This document shows, one piece after another, positions 44,985 to 53,864 of a stretch of 64,000 nucleotides of DNA. The translations under genes were made by a program, and so were the position numbers. The notes beneath the pieces are model-generated. The model did not search any database. It was not told the DNA's origin and saw nothing but the letters and a program-made list of their open reading frames with translations. Every line of letters starts with the position of its first letter. Position 1 is the first letter of the stretch. The DNA lies in contig NZ_OCMS01000001.1 in NCBI RefSeq assembly GCF_900215325.1, positions 248,001-312,000 of the forward strand, given 5' to 3'. The stretch comes from Fibrobacter sp. UWB16. GTDB taxonomy: Bacteria; Fibrobacterota; Fibrobacteria; Fibrobacterales; Fibrobacteraceae.

Positions 44985-46061
44985 ATGCAACTTTCGCTTA
45001 AAAAGAAACTCGCTCTTGAAGCTTATCGTCTTTACCGCCACAACGAAATCAAGGCGCACCCGCTCACGTACTTTTTCTGGGAATGCACGCTCCGCTGCAA
45101 CTTGCACTGTTTGCACTGCGGTAGCGACTGCGTCAAAGACGCCATCCCCGACATGCCCCGCGAAGACTTTATGGCCGTGCTCGACAAGCTCGCCCCGCAC
45201 ATCGACCCGAAGCACTTTATCGTGGTGATTACCGGCGGCGAACCACTCATGCGCCCGGACCTCGAAGAATGCGGCCAAGAAATCAAAAAACGCGGCTACC
45301 CCTGGGGCATGGTCACGAACGGTCTTGCAATGACTCCCGAGCGCTACACGCGCCTTTTGAACGCGGGGCTGCGTTCGCTCACGATCAGCCTCGATGGTCT
45401 CGAAGCAAGCCACAACCATTTCCGCGGCGACCCGCATAGCTTTGAACGCGCCCTCCGCGCCATCGACATGGCTGCCCACACGCAAGGACTCACTTTCGAC
45501 GTGATGACCTGCGTGAACCGCGAAAACCTCAAGGAACTCCCGAAGATTCTCGACCTGCTTTTGAAAATCGGCGTAAAGCGCTGGCGCATTGCGACCGTAT
45601 TCCCGAAAGGCCGCGCCAAGGACAATCCGCTGTTCCAGCTCACGAACCAGGAATTCCGCCAAGTGTTCGACTTCATCCGCGAAGTAAAATCGATGAACGT
45701 GATCAACGTGAATTACGGCTGCGAAGGATTCCTCGGCAGCTACGAGAAAGACGCACGCAACTACCCGTTCTTCTGCCGCGCCGGCGTAAACGTCTCTTCC
45801 GTGCTTTGCGACGGAAGCATCTCGGCTTGCCCGAGCTTGCGCGGCGACTACATCCAAGGAAACATCTACAAGGACGACATTTGGGACGTGTGGCAGAACC
45901 GCTACCAGGTGATGCGCGACCGCAACTGGGCCAAAATTGGCGACTGCAAGACCTGCAAGTACTGGCGCTACTGCGAAGGCTCCAGCCTGCACCTCCGCGA
46001 CGAGAAAACTAAGGAATTAGCCTACTGCCATGTGCAGCGATTAGAGGCTGCTGGGGCATAA
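44985..46061 (+). CDS. Radical SAM/SPASM enzyme of a lipoprotein-modification system
   Basis: 358 aa. CNLHCLHC is the CX3CX2C [4Fe-4S]-SAM site; ITGGEPLMRPD, GMVTNGLAM and LTISLDGLEASHNHFRG follow in order. The C-terminal SPASM domain has Cys in PFFCRAGVNVSSVLCDG, SACPSLRG and GDCKTCKYWRYCEGSSL, plus a late Cys, for auxiliary clusters. SPASM enzymes modify peptides or proteins, e.g. thioether or other crosslinks. From memory, TIGRFAM models describe an rSAM/lipoprotein pair (TIGR04133/TIGR04134) of this look; to be confirmed. AGGA 5 nt before ATG 44985 fixes the start; longer in-frame readings overlap lipoprotein 3. Confidence 0.85.
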   Translation: MQLSLKKKLALEAYRLYRHNEIKAHPLTYFFWECTLRCNLHCLHCGSDCVKDAIPDMPREDFMAVLDKLAPHIDPKHFIVVITGGEPLMRPDLEECGQEIKKRGYPWGMVTNGLAMTPERYTRLLNAGLRSLTISLDGLEASHNHFRGDPHSFERALRAIDMAAHTQGLTFDVMTCVNRENLKELPKILDLLLKIGVKRWRIATVFPKGRAKDNPLFQLTNQEFRQVFDFIREVKSMNVINVNYGCEGFLGSYEKDARNYPFFCRAGVNVSSVLCDGSISACPSLRGDYIQGNIYKDDIWDVWQNRYQVMRDRNWAKIGDCKTCKYWRYCEGSSLHLRDEKTKELAYCHVQRLEAAGA

Positions 46062-46067
46062 CCACTT

Positions 46068-46165
46068 CTCGTCATCCTGAACGGCTCCGCTTCTCGTCAT
46101 CCTGAACGGCGTAAGCCGTGAAGGATCCAGTGAAATCTTGCATCCAGCCCCCATCCAGTTAAGTT
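46068..46165. repeat. Family-1 repeat fragment
   Basis: Two left ends (CGTCATCCTGAACGGC) followed by AGGATCCAGTGAAATCTTG, with no right end. Directly after the radical SAM stop. Confidence 0.7.
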
Positions 46166-46173
46166 TTGATAAA

Positions 46174-46202
46174 ACGAAAAGCCGGCTTCGCCGGCTTTTC
46201 GT
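46174..46202. terminator. Bidirectional terminator
   Basis: ACGAAAAGCCGGC-ttcg-CCGGCTTTTCGT hairpin with A/T flanks; serves the radical SAM operon (+) and the PDDEXK_2 gene (-). Confidence 0.8.
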
Positions 46203-46205
46203 TAA

Positions 46206-47195
46206 TTACTTTTGATCGATTTCCGATTTAATCGCCCCAATGTCAGCTTCAGAAAGTTCTGTATATTCAATAATTTTACCAATAGGTTCGTTTTTCAACA
46301 GCATTTTCGTTGCCATCTCGCGCGCCTTTTTATCGGCACCCAAATTAACTCCTTTCATCTTAATCCAGGCGAGATAATCCTGTTCTTCTTCCGTCAAAAC
46401 CATACTCTTTACCTGTTCTCTTAAAAGCGCTTCCGAAGCATTGTCAACCAAGATTCGATGAATTGCCTTCGCAATAGTCTCATCGCCAAAATCCGGGAGT
46501 GATAGGGCGCTACCTGCGTGTTTCAGCAAAAATAGCCAGCGATCCTCATCGGTCTCAACTTGCTCCTCAGACCTGTCAAACCTAGTCAAGTCATATATAA
46601 TATACTTAACCTTATCGGAAATCGTCAAGCCCTTATCGTTGCGAATGGCCCAAGTGCCGCGATAGTCATCCTGCTGTTGGATGGCAAAATCGCAAATCCA
46701 GATGGCAAAAGTCGGTGGGATTTCATAGCGACGAGATTCACGCTCTGCACGTTCCGCATCGGAGAGATTAGTAGACTGTCCCGCAAAAGTTTCTTGGTCC
46801 AATTCGTACTTGCTTTGGAGCAAAAACGCACTATGTTGAAGCAATACCCGCTCTACAAAATGAAGAGGCTTAGCCTTTTGCATCTCCACATTGATGCAAA
46901 ACCCGTTCGCGGTTTTCGCACGAATATCCAGTCTGAACGTTTTGACCTGCGGAAAGATAATGTTGATTTCAGTATTTTTGACCGTGACAGACTTGATTTT
47001 GTTATCGCCCCCCAAGTGGAATACCCCGTTCAAAAAGCTGACGAGAGCCTGTTCGTCGCTCAAGAACGCCTTGAAAGCGGCATCGTAAAGCGGGTCAAGG
47101 TATTTTTGTTTCTTAATTTCCTCAAGTTTTTGCCGTTCGCAAAACTCGCGAGTATCCCCTAAAAATGTTTCATTTTTGATAGTTTCATTAGCCAT
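46206..47195 (-). CDS. Rpn-like PD-(D/E)XK nuclease, putative transposase, copy 2
   Basis: 329 aa. YLDPLYDAAFKAFLSD at the start, FRLDIRAKTANGFCINVEMQ as the D...ExQ core, then ERVLLQHSAFLL and IPPTFAIWICDFAI. The C-terminus holds AREMATKMLLKNEPIGKIIEYTELSEADI, the short helical end typical of the group. Distant paralogue of the gene at 19190. ATAAGGAC is too close to ATG 47201 but well placed for ATG 47195, so the latter is chosen. Confidence 0.82.
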   Translation of the reverse strand: MANETIKNETFLGDTREFCERQKLEEIKKQKYLDPLYDAAFKAFLSDEQALVSFLNGVFHLGGDNKIKSVTVKNTEINIIFPQVKTFRLDIRAKTANGFCINVEMQKAKPLHFVERVLLQHSAFLLQSKYELDQETFAGQSTNLSDAERAERESRRYEIPPTFAIWICDFAIQQQDDYRGTWAIRNDKGLTISDKVKYIIYDLTRFDRSEEQVETDEDRWLFLLKHAGSALSLPDFGDETIAKAIHRILVDNASEALLREQVKSMVLTEEEQDYLAWIKMKGVNLGADKKAREMATKMLLKNEPIGKIIEYTELSEADIGAIKSEIDQK

Positions 47196-47221
47196 TTGCA
47201 TGTCCTTATAATGGTAAGGAA

Positions 47222-47248
47222 CATCCCCTACCCATTATATTAACACGC
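47222..47248 (-). promoter_or_regulatory. Conserved leader motif of PDDEXK_2 gene, copy 2
   Basis: Minus strand GCGTGTTAATATAATGGGTA then GGGGATG. Shared with the leader at 20163-20190; contains TATAAT. Confidence 0.5.
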
Positions 47249-47300
47249 ATTTTTCGCGATTTCGGCCCACATTTTTATTGTAAAATTTTTATGATTTGCA

Positions 47301-47336
47301 AAAAAAACGCCCGGTTCCAAGAACCGAGCGTCTTTT
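47301..47336 (-). terminator. Terminator of the lipoprotein gene at 47357
   Basis: Minus strand ACGCTCGGTTC-ttg-GAACCGGGCGT followed by a run of T. Confidence 0.8.
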
Positions 47337-47356
47337 AATTTCAAACGTATTCCGAA

Positions 47357-48259
47357 TTACTTGGCTTCGAAGTAATAAGTCTGGAGAGTCTTTCCGTCCT
47401 GGGAAAGCTGAATAATCTGCTTGCCCTTCGGGAGGTTGCCAGAGATCTTGAAGAGGTTTTCAGCAACGTATTCGACCTTGAGATCGGTTGCCTTGTCCTT
47501 GACCGGGAACACGCCCTTCGTTTCGCCTGCGCCAAAGCCCTTGCAGTCCTTGTGAGAAGCGATCGGAGCGACAACTGCCGGATAGGTCTTAGCCGTGATT
47601 GCGGTAGACACGGAAGAAGAGTTGTGGTAGAACACTTCAAGCTTGCCATCGACAACACGCGGATCCGGGAGGTTCGTCACAGCAGCTGCGACCTGAGCGA
47701 CCGGAGCGGCCTTCTTAGCCTTCTTGCCCTTCTTGCCTTTCTTCTTGACACCAATCTTTTCAGCAAGGCTTGCTTTTGCATCACCAGCCTGCTGCTGCGG
47801 CATGGTCAAACGGTAACCAGCGATAGATTCATCGCAGTTCGTGGAGTAGACCACCCACTTGTTATCGATCTTGAGCGGGCCTTCCGGAGTACCCTGGTAC
47901 AGACCCGGATCAACCTGGGCGCTGTAAATGTAAAGAATGAGAGAAGCGTTCGGATTCTGTTCCGTCGTTTCAATCTTCATACGGGTCTTCACATACTTGG
48001 AACGACCAGCATAAACTCTATAAGCGCCAACCGGAACCTTGACGAACTTGAACTTGCCCTTGCGGAGTTCCTGGTTGAATTCGTACTTCTTGGAAAGAGT
48101 GGTGTAAATCGTGGAGTCCATACCGACAGTCGGCATTTCCAACGGCTTGTTGGTGAAAGCATCACGGACTTCACCTTCGATGGTACCAGTCTTACCGTTA
48201 TCGCAAGCCGTCATAGCAAGAGCGATGATGGCAGCGGCACAAATGCTAAGTTTTTTCAT
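47357..48259 (-). CDS. Lipoprotein with carboxypeptidase-regulatory-like N-terminal domain
   Basis: 300 aa. Signal MKKLSICAAAIIALAMTAC with a good lipobox (Cys19). GTIEGEVRDAFTNKPLEMPTV and FKFVKVPVGAYRVYAG look like a CarboxypepD_reg/Cna-B-type beta-sandwich. The middle has a Lys-rich run (GVKKKGKKGKKAKKAAPVA), which is odd for an exported protein. The end (NLFKISGNLPKGKQIIQLSQ, TLQTYYFEAK) resembles a type IX-like beta domain but is not a clear match. Function unknown. Monocistronic with a strong terminator; biased codons suggest abundance. Confidence 0.65.
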   Translation of the reverse strand: MKKLSICAAAIIALAMTACDNGKTGTIEGEVRDAFTNKPLEMPTVGMDSTIYTTLSKKYEFNQELRKGKFKFVKVPVGAYRVYAGRSKYVKTRMKIETTEQNPNASLILYIYSAQVDPGLYQGTPEGPLKIDNKWVVYSTNCDESIAGYRLTMPQQQAGDAKASLAEKIGVKKKGKKGKKAKKAAPVAQVAAAVTNLPDPRVVDGKLEVFYHNSSSVSTAITAKTYPAVVAPIASHKDCKGFGAGETKGVFPVKDKATDLKVEYVAENLFKISGNLPKGKQIIQLSQDGKTLQTYYFEAK

Positions 48260-48283
48260 TTTGCGTCCTCAGGGTTAAATAAG

Positions 48284-48310
48284 AGAAAAGCCTCCCTAGT
48301 TAGGGAGGCC
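48284..48310 (-). terminator. bL31 terminator
   Basis: Minus strand GCCTCCCTA-ac-TAGGGAGGC followed by TTTTC. Confidence 0.75.
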
Positions 48311-48326
48311 CCAAAATTTAAGAAGA

Positions 48327-48635
48327 TTAAGCTTCTTCTTCAGCCTTGACCGGAGCAGCCTTGCGAGTCTTACGCTTTGCAGAGGTGATGTTAGCACCGC
48401 CGCCATAGCGCTTGTTGAAGCTGTCGATACGGCCAGCCGTATCCACGCGATGCTGCTTGCCCGTCCAGAACGGATGGGTATCAGCAGTGATTTCCAAGGA
48501 AATCACGTTATATTCAACACCATCGATAGTCTTCTTTTCGGCGGAAGACTTCGTGGAGCGGGTGATGTATTCTTTACCCGTATTCGCATCGACGAACACG
48601 ACCGGTTGATAATTAGGGTGGATACCTTCTTTCAT
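48327..48635 (-). CDS. rpmE: Ribosomal protein bL31, type B (zinc-free)
   Basis: 102 aa. KEGIHPNYQPVVFVDANTG, then ADTHPFWTGKQHRVDTAG and RIDSFNKRYGG are bL31 signatures. The CxxC zinc ligands of the type A form are absent, so this is the B type, often favoured when zinc is short. An extra ~18-residue basic/acidic tail follows. AGGAAG before ATG 48635 fixes the start; twelve in-frame codons upstream are rejected. No Zur site recognised. Confidence 0.95.
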   Translation of the reverse strand: MKEGIHPNYQPVVFVDANTGKEYITRSTKSSAEKKTIDGVEYNVISLEITADTHPFWTGKQHRVDTAGRIDSFNKRYGGGANITSAKRKTRKAAPVKAEEEA

Positions 48636-48719
48636 TATAAAACTTCCTGTGAAGTAATTGTTGAGAGCCAAAATTTAGTTGTTTTTTAGGATTTTGGCAA
48701 GTTGCAACCTCATTTTTAG

Positions 48720-48725
48720 TATTTT
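48720..48725 (+). promoter_or_regulatory. -10 element of the LysM lipoprotein gene
   Basis: TATTTT exactly 7 nt before ATG 48733 with no ribosome site between them; part of the leaderless pattern described in the findings. Confidence 0.4.
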
Positions 48726-48732
48726 TTATAGC

Positions 48733-49317
48733 ATGAAATCTTTATTGTTGCTCATTCCATTACTTTTAATTGCTTGCGAAAACGACCACCCGACCATAAA
48801 AATCGTCGAGGTGAACAAGCGCATGGTGCTCGAAGAATGGCCCGACAGCAACTACATCGCCTCGCTGGACTCCATTTTGAAGCTCGAACCGGTCAAAAAA
48901 GGCAAAGACACCGCCGACGTGAGCCTCAAGATGAACGCCTTCAAGGCGCCGACATTCAAGCTCCCGCCGTCAGTCACCGGAAAGAGCACGAGCCGCAAAT
49001 CCGGGCTCAGCAAGCCGCCCAAACAGGTCAAGCAAACCGCCGAAGCTTCCAAACCGAGCAACAACGCCGAAAATTTCGTTGCCAAGTTCTCGAACGCGCT
49101 CTCCGCCTTGCAGTCCGACCCCTCGAACAAGAGCCTTTACAAGGTCGTTTCCGCTAACGACGGCGAAGACCTGTTCAAGCTCCTCCGCAGAACGTATGGT
49201 GCAGGCACGCAAAACCTTCCCCGCTTCTACGTGCTCTCGGCACTCCAGTCCGTGAACCCGGGCGTCATGCTCGAGCACCTCAACGCCGGCGACAAAGTCC
49301 GCGTCCCGAGACTCTAG
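48733..49317 (+). CDS. Lipoprotein with C-terminal LysM-like domain
   Basis: 194 aa. MKSLLLLIPLLLIAC is a short lipoprotein signal (Cys15). A Lys/Pro/Ser-rich linker (about 75-115) leads to a LysM-like end: YKVVSANDGEDLFKLLRRTY and LEHLNAGDKVRVPRL (the y.V..gD.l..i...y...l..G..l.iP pattern). LysM binds peptidoglycan or chitin-like GlcNAc chains, so this may tether the membrane to the wall. Its stop TAG overlaps the stop of an antisense gene remnant. Confidence 0.65.
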   Translation: MKSLLLLIPLLLIACENDHPTIKIVEVNKRMVLEEWPDSNYIASLDSILKLEPVKKGKDTADVSLKMNAFKAPTFKLPPSVTGKSTSRKSGLSKPPKQVKQTAEASKPSNNAENFVAKFSNALSALQSDPSNKSLYKVVSANDGEDLFKLLRRTYGAGTQNLPRFYVLSALQSVNPGVMLEHLNAGDKVRVPRL

Positions 49318-49364
49318 AAAAGCGTCTTCACGCCAAAGCCGAGGACGCCGTCTAGGTAATCGCA
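49314..49364 (-). pseudogene. C-terminal remnant of a paralogue of the 49556 gene
   Basis: Seventeen codons read CDYLDGVLGFGVKTLF and stop, the same as the end of the Omp85-like protein whose stop is at 49556. Differences between the two copies within these codons are silent. No homology continues upstream. The rest of 49365-49555 shows no gene. Confidence 0.55.
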
Positions 49365-49555
49365 CATATTGGATGCAATTATTATTGCTGTTAGTGAGAT
49401 GTTCTATAAAAATGAACCGAATGATTAACAGAGTGAGAACAAAGCGTCGGCCAAGGATGGGGAGGGTGCAGGGAGGGGCCCGTGCGGCCTTCGCAACTCC
49501 GAGCTGGGGCCCCGCCCGCATGACGTACTTTTTTTGCTTTTTTCAAAAGTTTTTT

Positions 49556-50938
49556 CTAAAACAGCGTCTTCACGCCAAAGCCAAGCACACCGTCTAGGTA
49601 ATCGCACCCATTGCGGAGCGCATAGTAAATGCTAAAGCTCCAGGCCTTGCGGTACTGCGTAAACCCGATGCCATAATCGTGCTCGCGCGCCCACCCGTGG
49701 AACGGTTTCATCCGCCTATAGATCCCCGGCTGGTAGAAAAGCTCAATCGACAAATCGTAGCCATCTTGCCATAAAAAAGCCGCCTGCGAAAATCCGTATG
49801 CGCGCGTCCGCATAAAGCCATACATCATCCCCTTGAACGAATTGATGCCGCCCAAGCTAAACAAGTCCTCGCGTGCAAACGAGCCCCCCGACGGGAGCAA
49901 CGCACCGGCCGCCGCCGAATAACGCACAATAAAGTTCTTCCACAAAGGCACGTAATACACAAGCGATGATTGCAAACGCAAATAGCTATCAAGCGAATCC
50001 GGGCGGTCCATCATCCACGCCAGAGACAAATCAAACGACGTTCCGCTCCGAGGCAAAACGCTCCGGTCAAACGACACGTACGAAAGTTCAAACGTCGAAC
50101 TTTTCTCGTCATTGCCAATGCCCACGAATACCGCCACATCAAAGTTAAAGCCCACATTTCGCGACACGCCAAGTTCCAAACGCGAATCGCGTGACAGCGA
50201 ATCATCTTCAAAGAACCCGCGCACAAGCACATCCCAGGCCGTCCCAAAGATAAAGCGTTCGCGATACGAGCCTTCTAGCCGTCTAGAATCGCTCTGCGAA
50301 TAGCCCTCCATCTGCAAATCGCGCCCCGTCCCCAAGATGTTGAACAATTCGAGATTGATCTTACCTTCCCAGACATTCTCATCGCTCGAATACGTGAGGA
50401 ATCCTTCGGCTGCAGAAATCGGAGCCGCCCGCATGGAATACGCCGGAATAATGCGGTTGCGCACAGGATCGCGGAACAAGCGCACATCGGCAGTCTTTTC
50501 GTAATAGCCCAAACGCGAAAGCTTGCGCTCCGAGCGCTCCAAGTCCGAAAGCGAAACTTTTTCGCCAATTTCAAGCCCAGTCAATTGAGCAAAGACTTCA
50601 GCATCAGTCGCTCCCGAATCAAGGTTTTCCGAACTAGCCCACACCCACGCGCTGCCACGTACAAACTCGCAACGCATGACGCCAGCACTGTCCACTGCGA
50701 CATCCAATTTAGCACCAACAAACCCACGGTCCTCATAATAGCGCAACAGTTTCTGCTTTGCCGCACGCCAGGAACCACAAGGTGCCCCGACAACATCATT
50801 CATCGAAAGCTCTTCAAACTCGCTATGCTCCCCCACCCATTCCACGCGTTCAATACGGCACTCGGACGCATGGCACAAAACTGCGCCCAACAAGAGCACC
50901 GTCACAACGTACAAAATATTTCGCCACCACAACTTCAT
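49556..50938 (-). CDS. Omp85/BamA-like outer-membrane protein
   Basis: 460 aa. Signal peptide MKLWWRNILYVVTVLLLGAV...CHA. Residues ~25-150 look like one or two POTRA-like repeats (KQKLLRYYEDRGFVGAKLDV; LERSERKLSRLGYYEKTADV). The rest is a barrel (SLAWMMDRPDSLDSYLRL; DLFSLGGINSFKGMMYGF, an RGF-like loop position; ends GVKTLF). The family inserts or moves proteins across the outer membrane (BamA, TamA, FhaC). Too short for BamA (normally five POTRAs), so a dedicated two-partner role is likely. It starts 1 nt after the 972-aa gene. Start moved to ATG 50938 to give the signal peptide. Confidence 0.7.
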   Translation of the reverse strand: MKLWWRNILYVVTVLLLGAVLCHASECRIERVEWVGEHSEFEELSMNDVVGAPCGSWRAAKQKLLRYYEDRGFVGAKLDVAVDSAGVMRCEFVRGSAWVWASSENLDSGATDAEVFAQLTGLEIGEKVSLSDLERSERKLSRLGYYEKTADVRLFRDPVRNRIIPAYSMRAAPISAAEGFLTYSSDENVWEGKINLELFNILGTGRDLQMEGYSQSDSRRLEGSYRERFIFGTAWDVLVRGFFEDDSLSRDSRLELGVSRNVGFNFDVAVFVGIGNDEKSSTFELSYVSFDRSVLPRSGTSFDLSLAWMMDRPDSLDSYLRLQSSLVYYVPLWKNFIVRYSAAAGALLPSGGSFAREDLFSLGGINSFKGMMYGFMRTRAYGFSQAAFLWQDGYDLSIELFYQPGIYRRMKPFHGWAREHDYGIGFTQYRKAWSFSIYYALRNGCDYLDGVLGFGVKTLF

Positions 50939-50939
50939 A

Positions 50940-53858
50940 CTAGAAATACGCCTTCGCCTCGGTGGCCAGTTTTTGGAACACATTTTCTTCAGCATCGCCA
51001 AAGCGCAAGACATAGCGGAGCGAAAGCGACAAGAAGTTATTCACCTCTACCGAAGCCATCGCCTCAAGTCGGTACGTAATACCATCACCAAAACCAGACA
51101 TCATCTGATACGGAATCACACCATCATGCGTATCCATCTGGATTGACGCAAATGACACATGAGCATCGACAACGCCCTCTTTTTCAAAACCGACACGCAG
51201 TTCCTCTTCCCAAAGATGCGCCCCGAAATGTTCTTCCATATCGTCTTCGCCCGAACCTTCCCTGTAGCGCACACGAGGCATCAAGCTAAAGCCCGCCGGA
51301 AACTTCCAAGTGTAGCGTCCCGTGATTTCCCAAATGTTCCAGTCTAGTTTTTGCAAGGCACTCAAATGAACTTTTTCAAAAGTATTATCGACTCCTACAT
51401 AGTGATTATCGTTTATATTAAATCCGGCAGACAACTTATGATCAAACATATCCTGAAAATACCCGATTGAAGACATCTTCTTTTCGAAACTTGCACTCGG
51501 GTTATACGATGCCGAAATTCCTGACGGATGCTCCCAGGCAAGGCTTGCATCCCACGAAACAGTTCCCGCCGTCACGCGACGCAAGGCCGCCGGATAAACC
51601 GGAGGGAAATAAATCTTTTTACCCGTTGTATCTTCGGCTTCGGAGTGATACGATGCACTCAAAGTGATATCGCGCAACAGCCCTTGCGAAATTCCAAGCG
51701 AAACTCCCGGGTTCCATTCCAAAGAGGCTTCAAACGTCGCATTTGACGAAAGTACGGCACCCACGGAATCGTTACGGCCCATGCCTTCATAGACAAAGTC
51801 ACCGTTATCGACGCCTTCGATAAAAGAGCCCGTAAGGCTATCGTAACGCACATCGCCCGTGCCCTTTGCGACCGCCTTGTAAATGGCCGTGTAAGTCTGC
51901 TCCGAAGTCATACCGAAACGGTACGCGACAGAGCCTTGCACGCCCATATCGTCACCACCAAAGTTCGTCGTCAAGTCGCCCACCCAAGAATCCGAGGCGC
52001 CCAGAGAATCCGTCACAGCATGCGAATACTGCAACAAGTGCGAAAGGTTAAACTTCCGGAAGTTCGCCTCAGCCGACTGCGTCCATGTCACGAGATTCAC
52101 GGAATCGCGCCAGTCCTCATCGCGGGAATATTCCGCATGCCCGTCCGCACGGCCCGAGATATCGTGTTTGCGCACGGTGAGCGTTCCAACAGCCTCCTTC
52201 ACATTCCACAAGTCATCATTCAATGTAGCACCAACAGCAGTCTTTGCATAACCGCGTTCCGTCTTACAGCCAAGCGAATCGCGCACAGAATAGCGCACAT
52301 CGCCACTGCCAAACGGCCTAAAGAATCCGCGCAAAAATTCCGAAGAGAATGTGCCCTGATAACGTTTCCGGTCCACTTCCTGTGTACTTGAAACATAGGC
52401 TGCCGTAAATTCACTTGTTGCGTCCAAACCGCGATGCACAAGCATAAACTCCGAACGCGAAGAATTCCAGCGTTCATCATCGCCACGGCGGTATCCCCAC
52501 TTGGCCGTTCCAAACCAATCCTTGCCCAAGCGTATCCGGAGCGCAAGTTCGTCATAGCGCAAGTCGCCCTTCAAAAGCGCACTGTCCAAGTCCCATTCAT
52601 TGCGGAGCGCATACGAATTCCAATCACGTTCACTCCCGCTAAATTCAGAAATGGCAAAGCCTTCCTGAACGTAATTTCCATGGACCGAGAGCGACACCGG
52701 GAACGCATTCATGTTCTGCGTCGAGTCTGTAGTCACAAGCCATCTGAACGCACGCCCACTCGGGCCACCGACGTGTTTTGAAACTGTATTCGAATCCATG
52801 CGATTGAGCCCGAGTTCGACATCGGCGTAAAACCGATGTTCCGCCTGTAGGCGGAGGCGTGCTCCCAAGCGTTCCGACATTTTCGGGCGGTGCAAATCCT
52901 GGTCCAAAGAATCTTTCAATTCTCCGCCCCAGTCGTTTTTCAAGCGTTCGTAATCGGCGCTATCGAGCGTGCTTTTTCGCATGCGGTCCACATCATTTTC
53001 CAAATGGAATCCCGACACATCAAAAAACACATTTTCAAACCGCAAACTTCCTCGGGCCGCATACATCGTATAAATATCGTTATCCAAGTACGCATCGTAT
53101 TCCACACGGACATCATCATCCGAGCCCGGAATAATCCCGTTCTTAAAATCTAAAAGGCCACCCGCATAATTCACTTCGTAATCGCGGTTTCGCACAAGCT
53201 CTACACCATTCAACCAGACTCTTTCGGAATTCGGCACTACCGAAATGAAACCGCCCGATTCATCGAGATGATAACCTTCGCGCTGCCCCTGCACACCGCT
53301 GAACGAGCGCGAATAACGCGTCACCTCGTCCGTGCCCCACGCGCCACTCACCTCGGAGCCATGATAGCGAAGCGTCGCCATTGCACCAAGCGTCGAACGG
53401 CTAAACGACGTAAGTCCCATCGAATTGTCCGTCCACGTCAAATCGCCCAAATGCAACATCGCATACGGAGATTCCACCCGAAAATAAATCTGGTCCACTT
53501 CCTGGAGCGTTGCAGTCGTCTGGTCCCCAGCCTTGCGGTCCACATCCGACAAAAGAGCATCAATATAAACGCTATCCGTGAGGCGCCCCTGAATCGAGAG
53601 TCGCAATTCCTGATCGACCTGCGTTCCACCATCACCCACAGTCACCTGCATCGTCTTGTAACCGTGCGTCTCGATTTCTGCACGCGATGAATCTTCGGCC
53701 TCCGGCGCATTCATAGTCGCAACAGGACTCGTCGCATCCGGCGCATTTTCTAAAGCATTTCTTTCAAGAATTGAAGGATCCCAGACCGGGAGCGAATCCA
53801 CATCCAACGCAAAGGCTAAGCTGGCAAACAGCAGGCCCAGACAAGGAATAGACCGCAT
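50940..53858 (-). CDS. Large outer-membrane/surface protein, unknown
   Basis: 972 aa. Signal peptide MRSIPCLGLLFASLAFA. After a ~50-residue low-complexity region come ELRLSIQGRLTDSVYIDALL, LGDLTWTDNSMGLTSFSRS and RDYEVNYAGGLLDFKNGIIP. Hundreds of residues of alternating beta strands ending in RYVLRFGDAEENVFQKLATE follow. It looks like a very large beta-barrel. I do not recognise a named family. It is coupled to the Omp85-like gene (gap 1 nt) and follows the DUF2914-like, roadblock and MglA genes, which suggests an envelope assembly or polarity function. Confidence 0.6.
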   Translation of the reverse strand: MRSIPCLGLLFASLAFALDVDSLPVWDPSILERNALENAPDATSPVATMNAPEAEDSSRAEIETHGYKTMQVTVGDGGTQVDQELRLSIQGRLTDSVYIDALLSDVDRKAGDQTTATLQEVDQIYFRVESPYAMLHLGDLTWTDNSMGLTSFSRSTLGAMATLRYHGSEVSGAWGTDEVTRYSRSFSGVQGQREGYHLDESGGFISVVPNSERVWLNGVELVRNRDYEVNYAGGLLDFKNGIIPGSDDDVRVEYDAYLDNDIYTMYAARGSLRFENVFFDVSGFHLENDVDRMRKSTLDSADYERLKNDWGGELKDSLDQDLHRPKMSERLGARLRLQAEHRFYADVELGLNRMDSNTVSKHVGGPSGRAFRWLVTTDSTQNMNAFPVSLSVHGNYVQEGFAISEFSGSERDWNSYALRNEWDLDSALLKGDLRYDELALRIRLGKDWFGTAKWGYRRGDDERWNSSRSEFMLVHRGLDATSEFTAAYVSSTQEVDRKRYQGTFSSEFLRGFFRPFGSGDVRYSVRDSLGCKTERGYAKTAVGATLNDDLWNVKEAVGTLTVRKHDISGRADGHAEYSRDEDWRDSVNLVTWTQSAEANFRKFNLSHLLQYSHAVTDSLGASDSWVGDLTTNFGGDDMGVQGSVAYRFGMTSEQTYTAIYKAVAKGTGDVRYDSLTGSFIEGVDNGDFVYEGMGRNDSVGAVLSSNATFEASLEWNPGVSLGISQGLLRDITLSASYHSEAEDTTGKKIYFPPVYPAALRRVTAGTVSWDASLAWEHPSGISASYNPSASFEKKMSSIGYFQDMFDHKLSAGFNINDNHYVGVDNTFEKVHLSALQKLDWNIWEITGRYTWKFPAGFSLMPRVRYREGSGEDDMEEHFGAHLWEEELRVGFEKEGVVDAHVSFASIQMDTHDGVIPYQMMSGFGDGITYRLEAMASVEVNNFLSLSLRYVLRFGDAEENVFQKLATEAKAYF

Positions 53859-53864
53859 ACAAAA

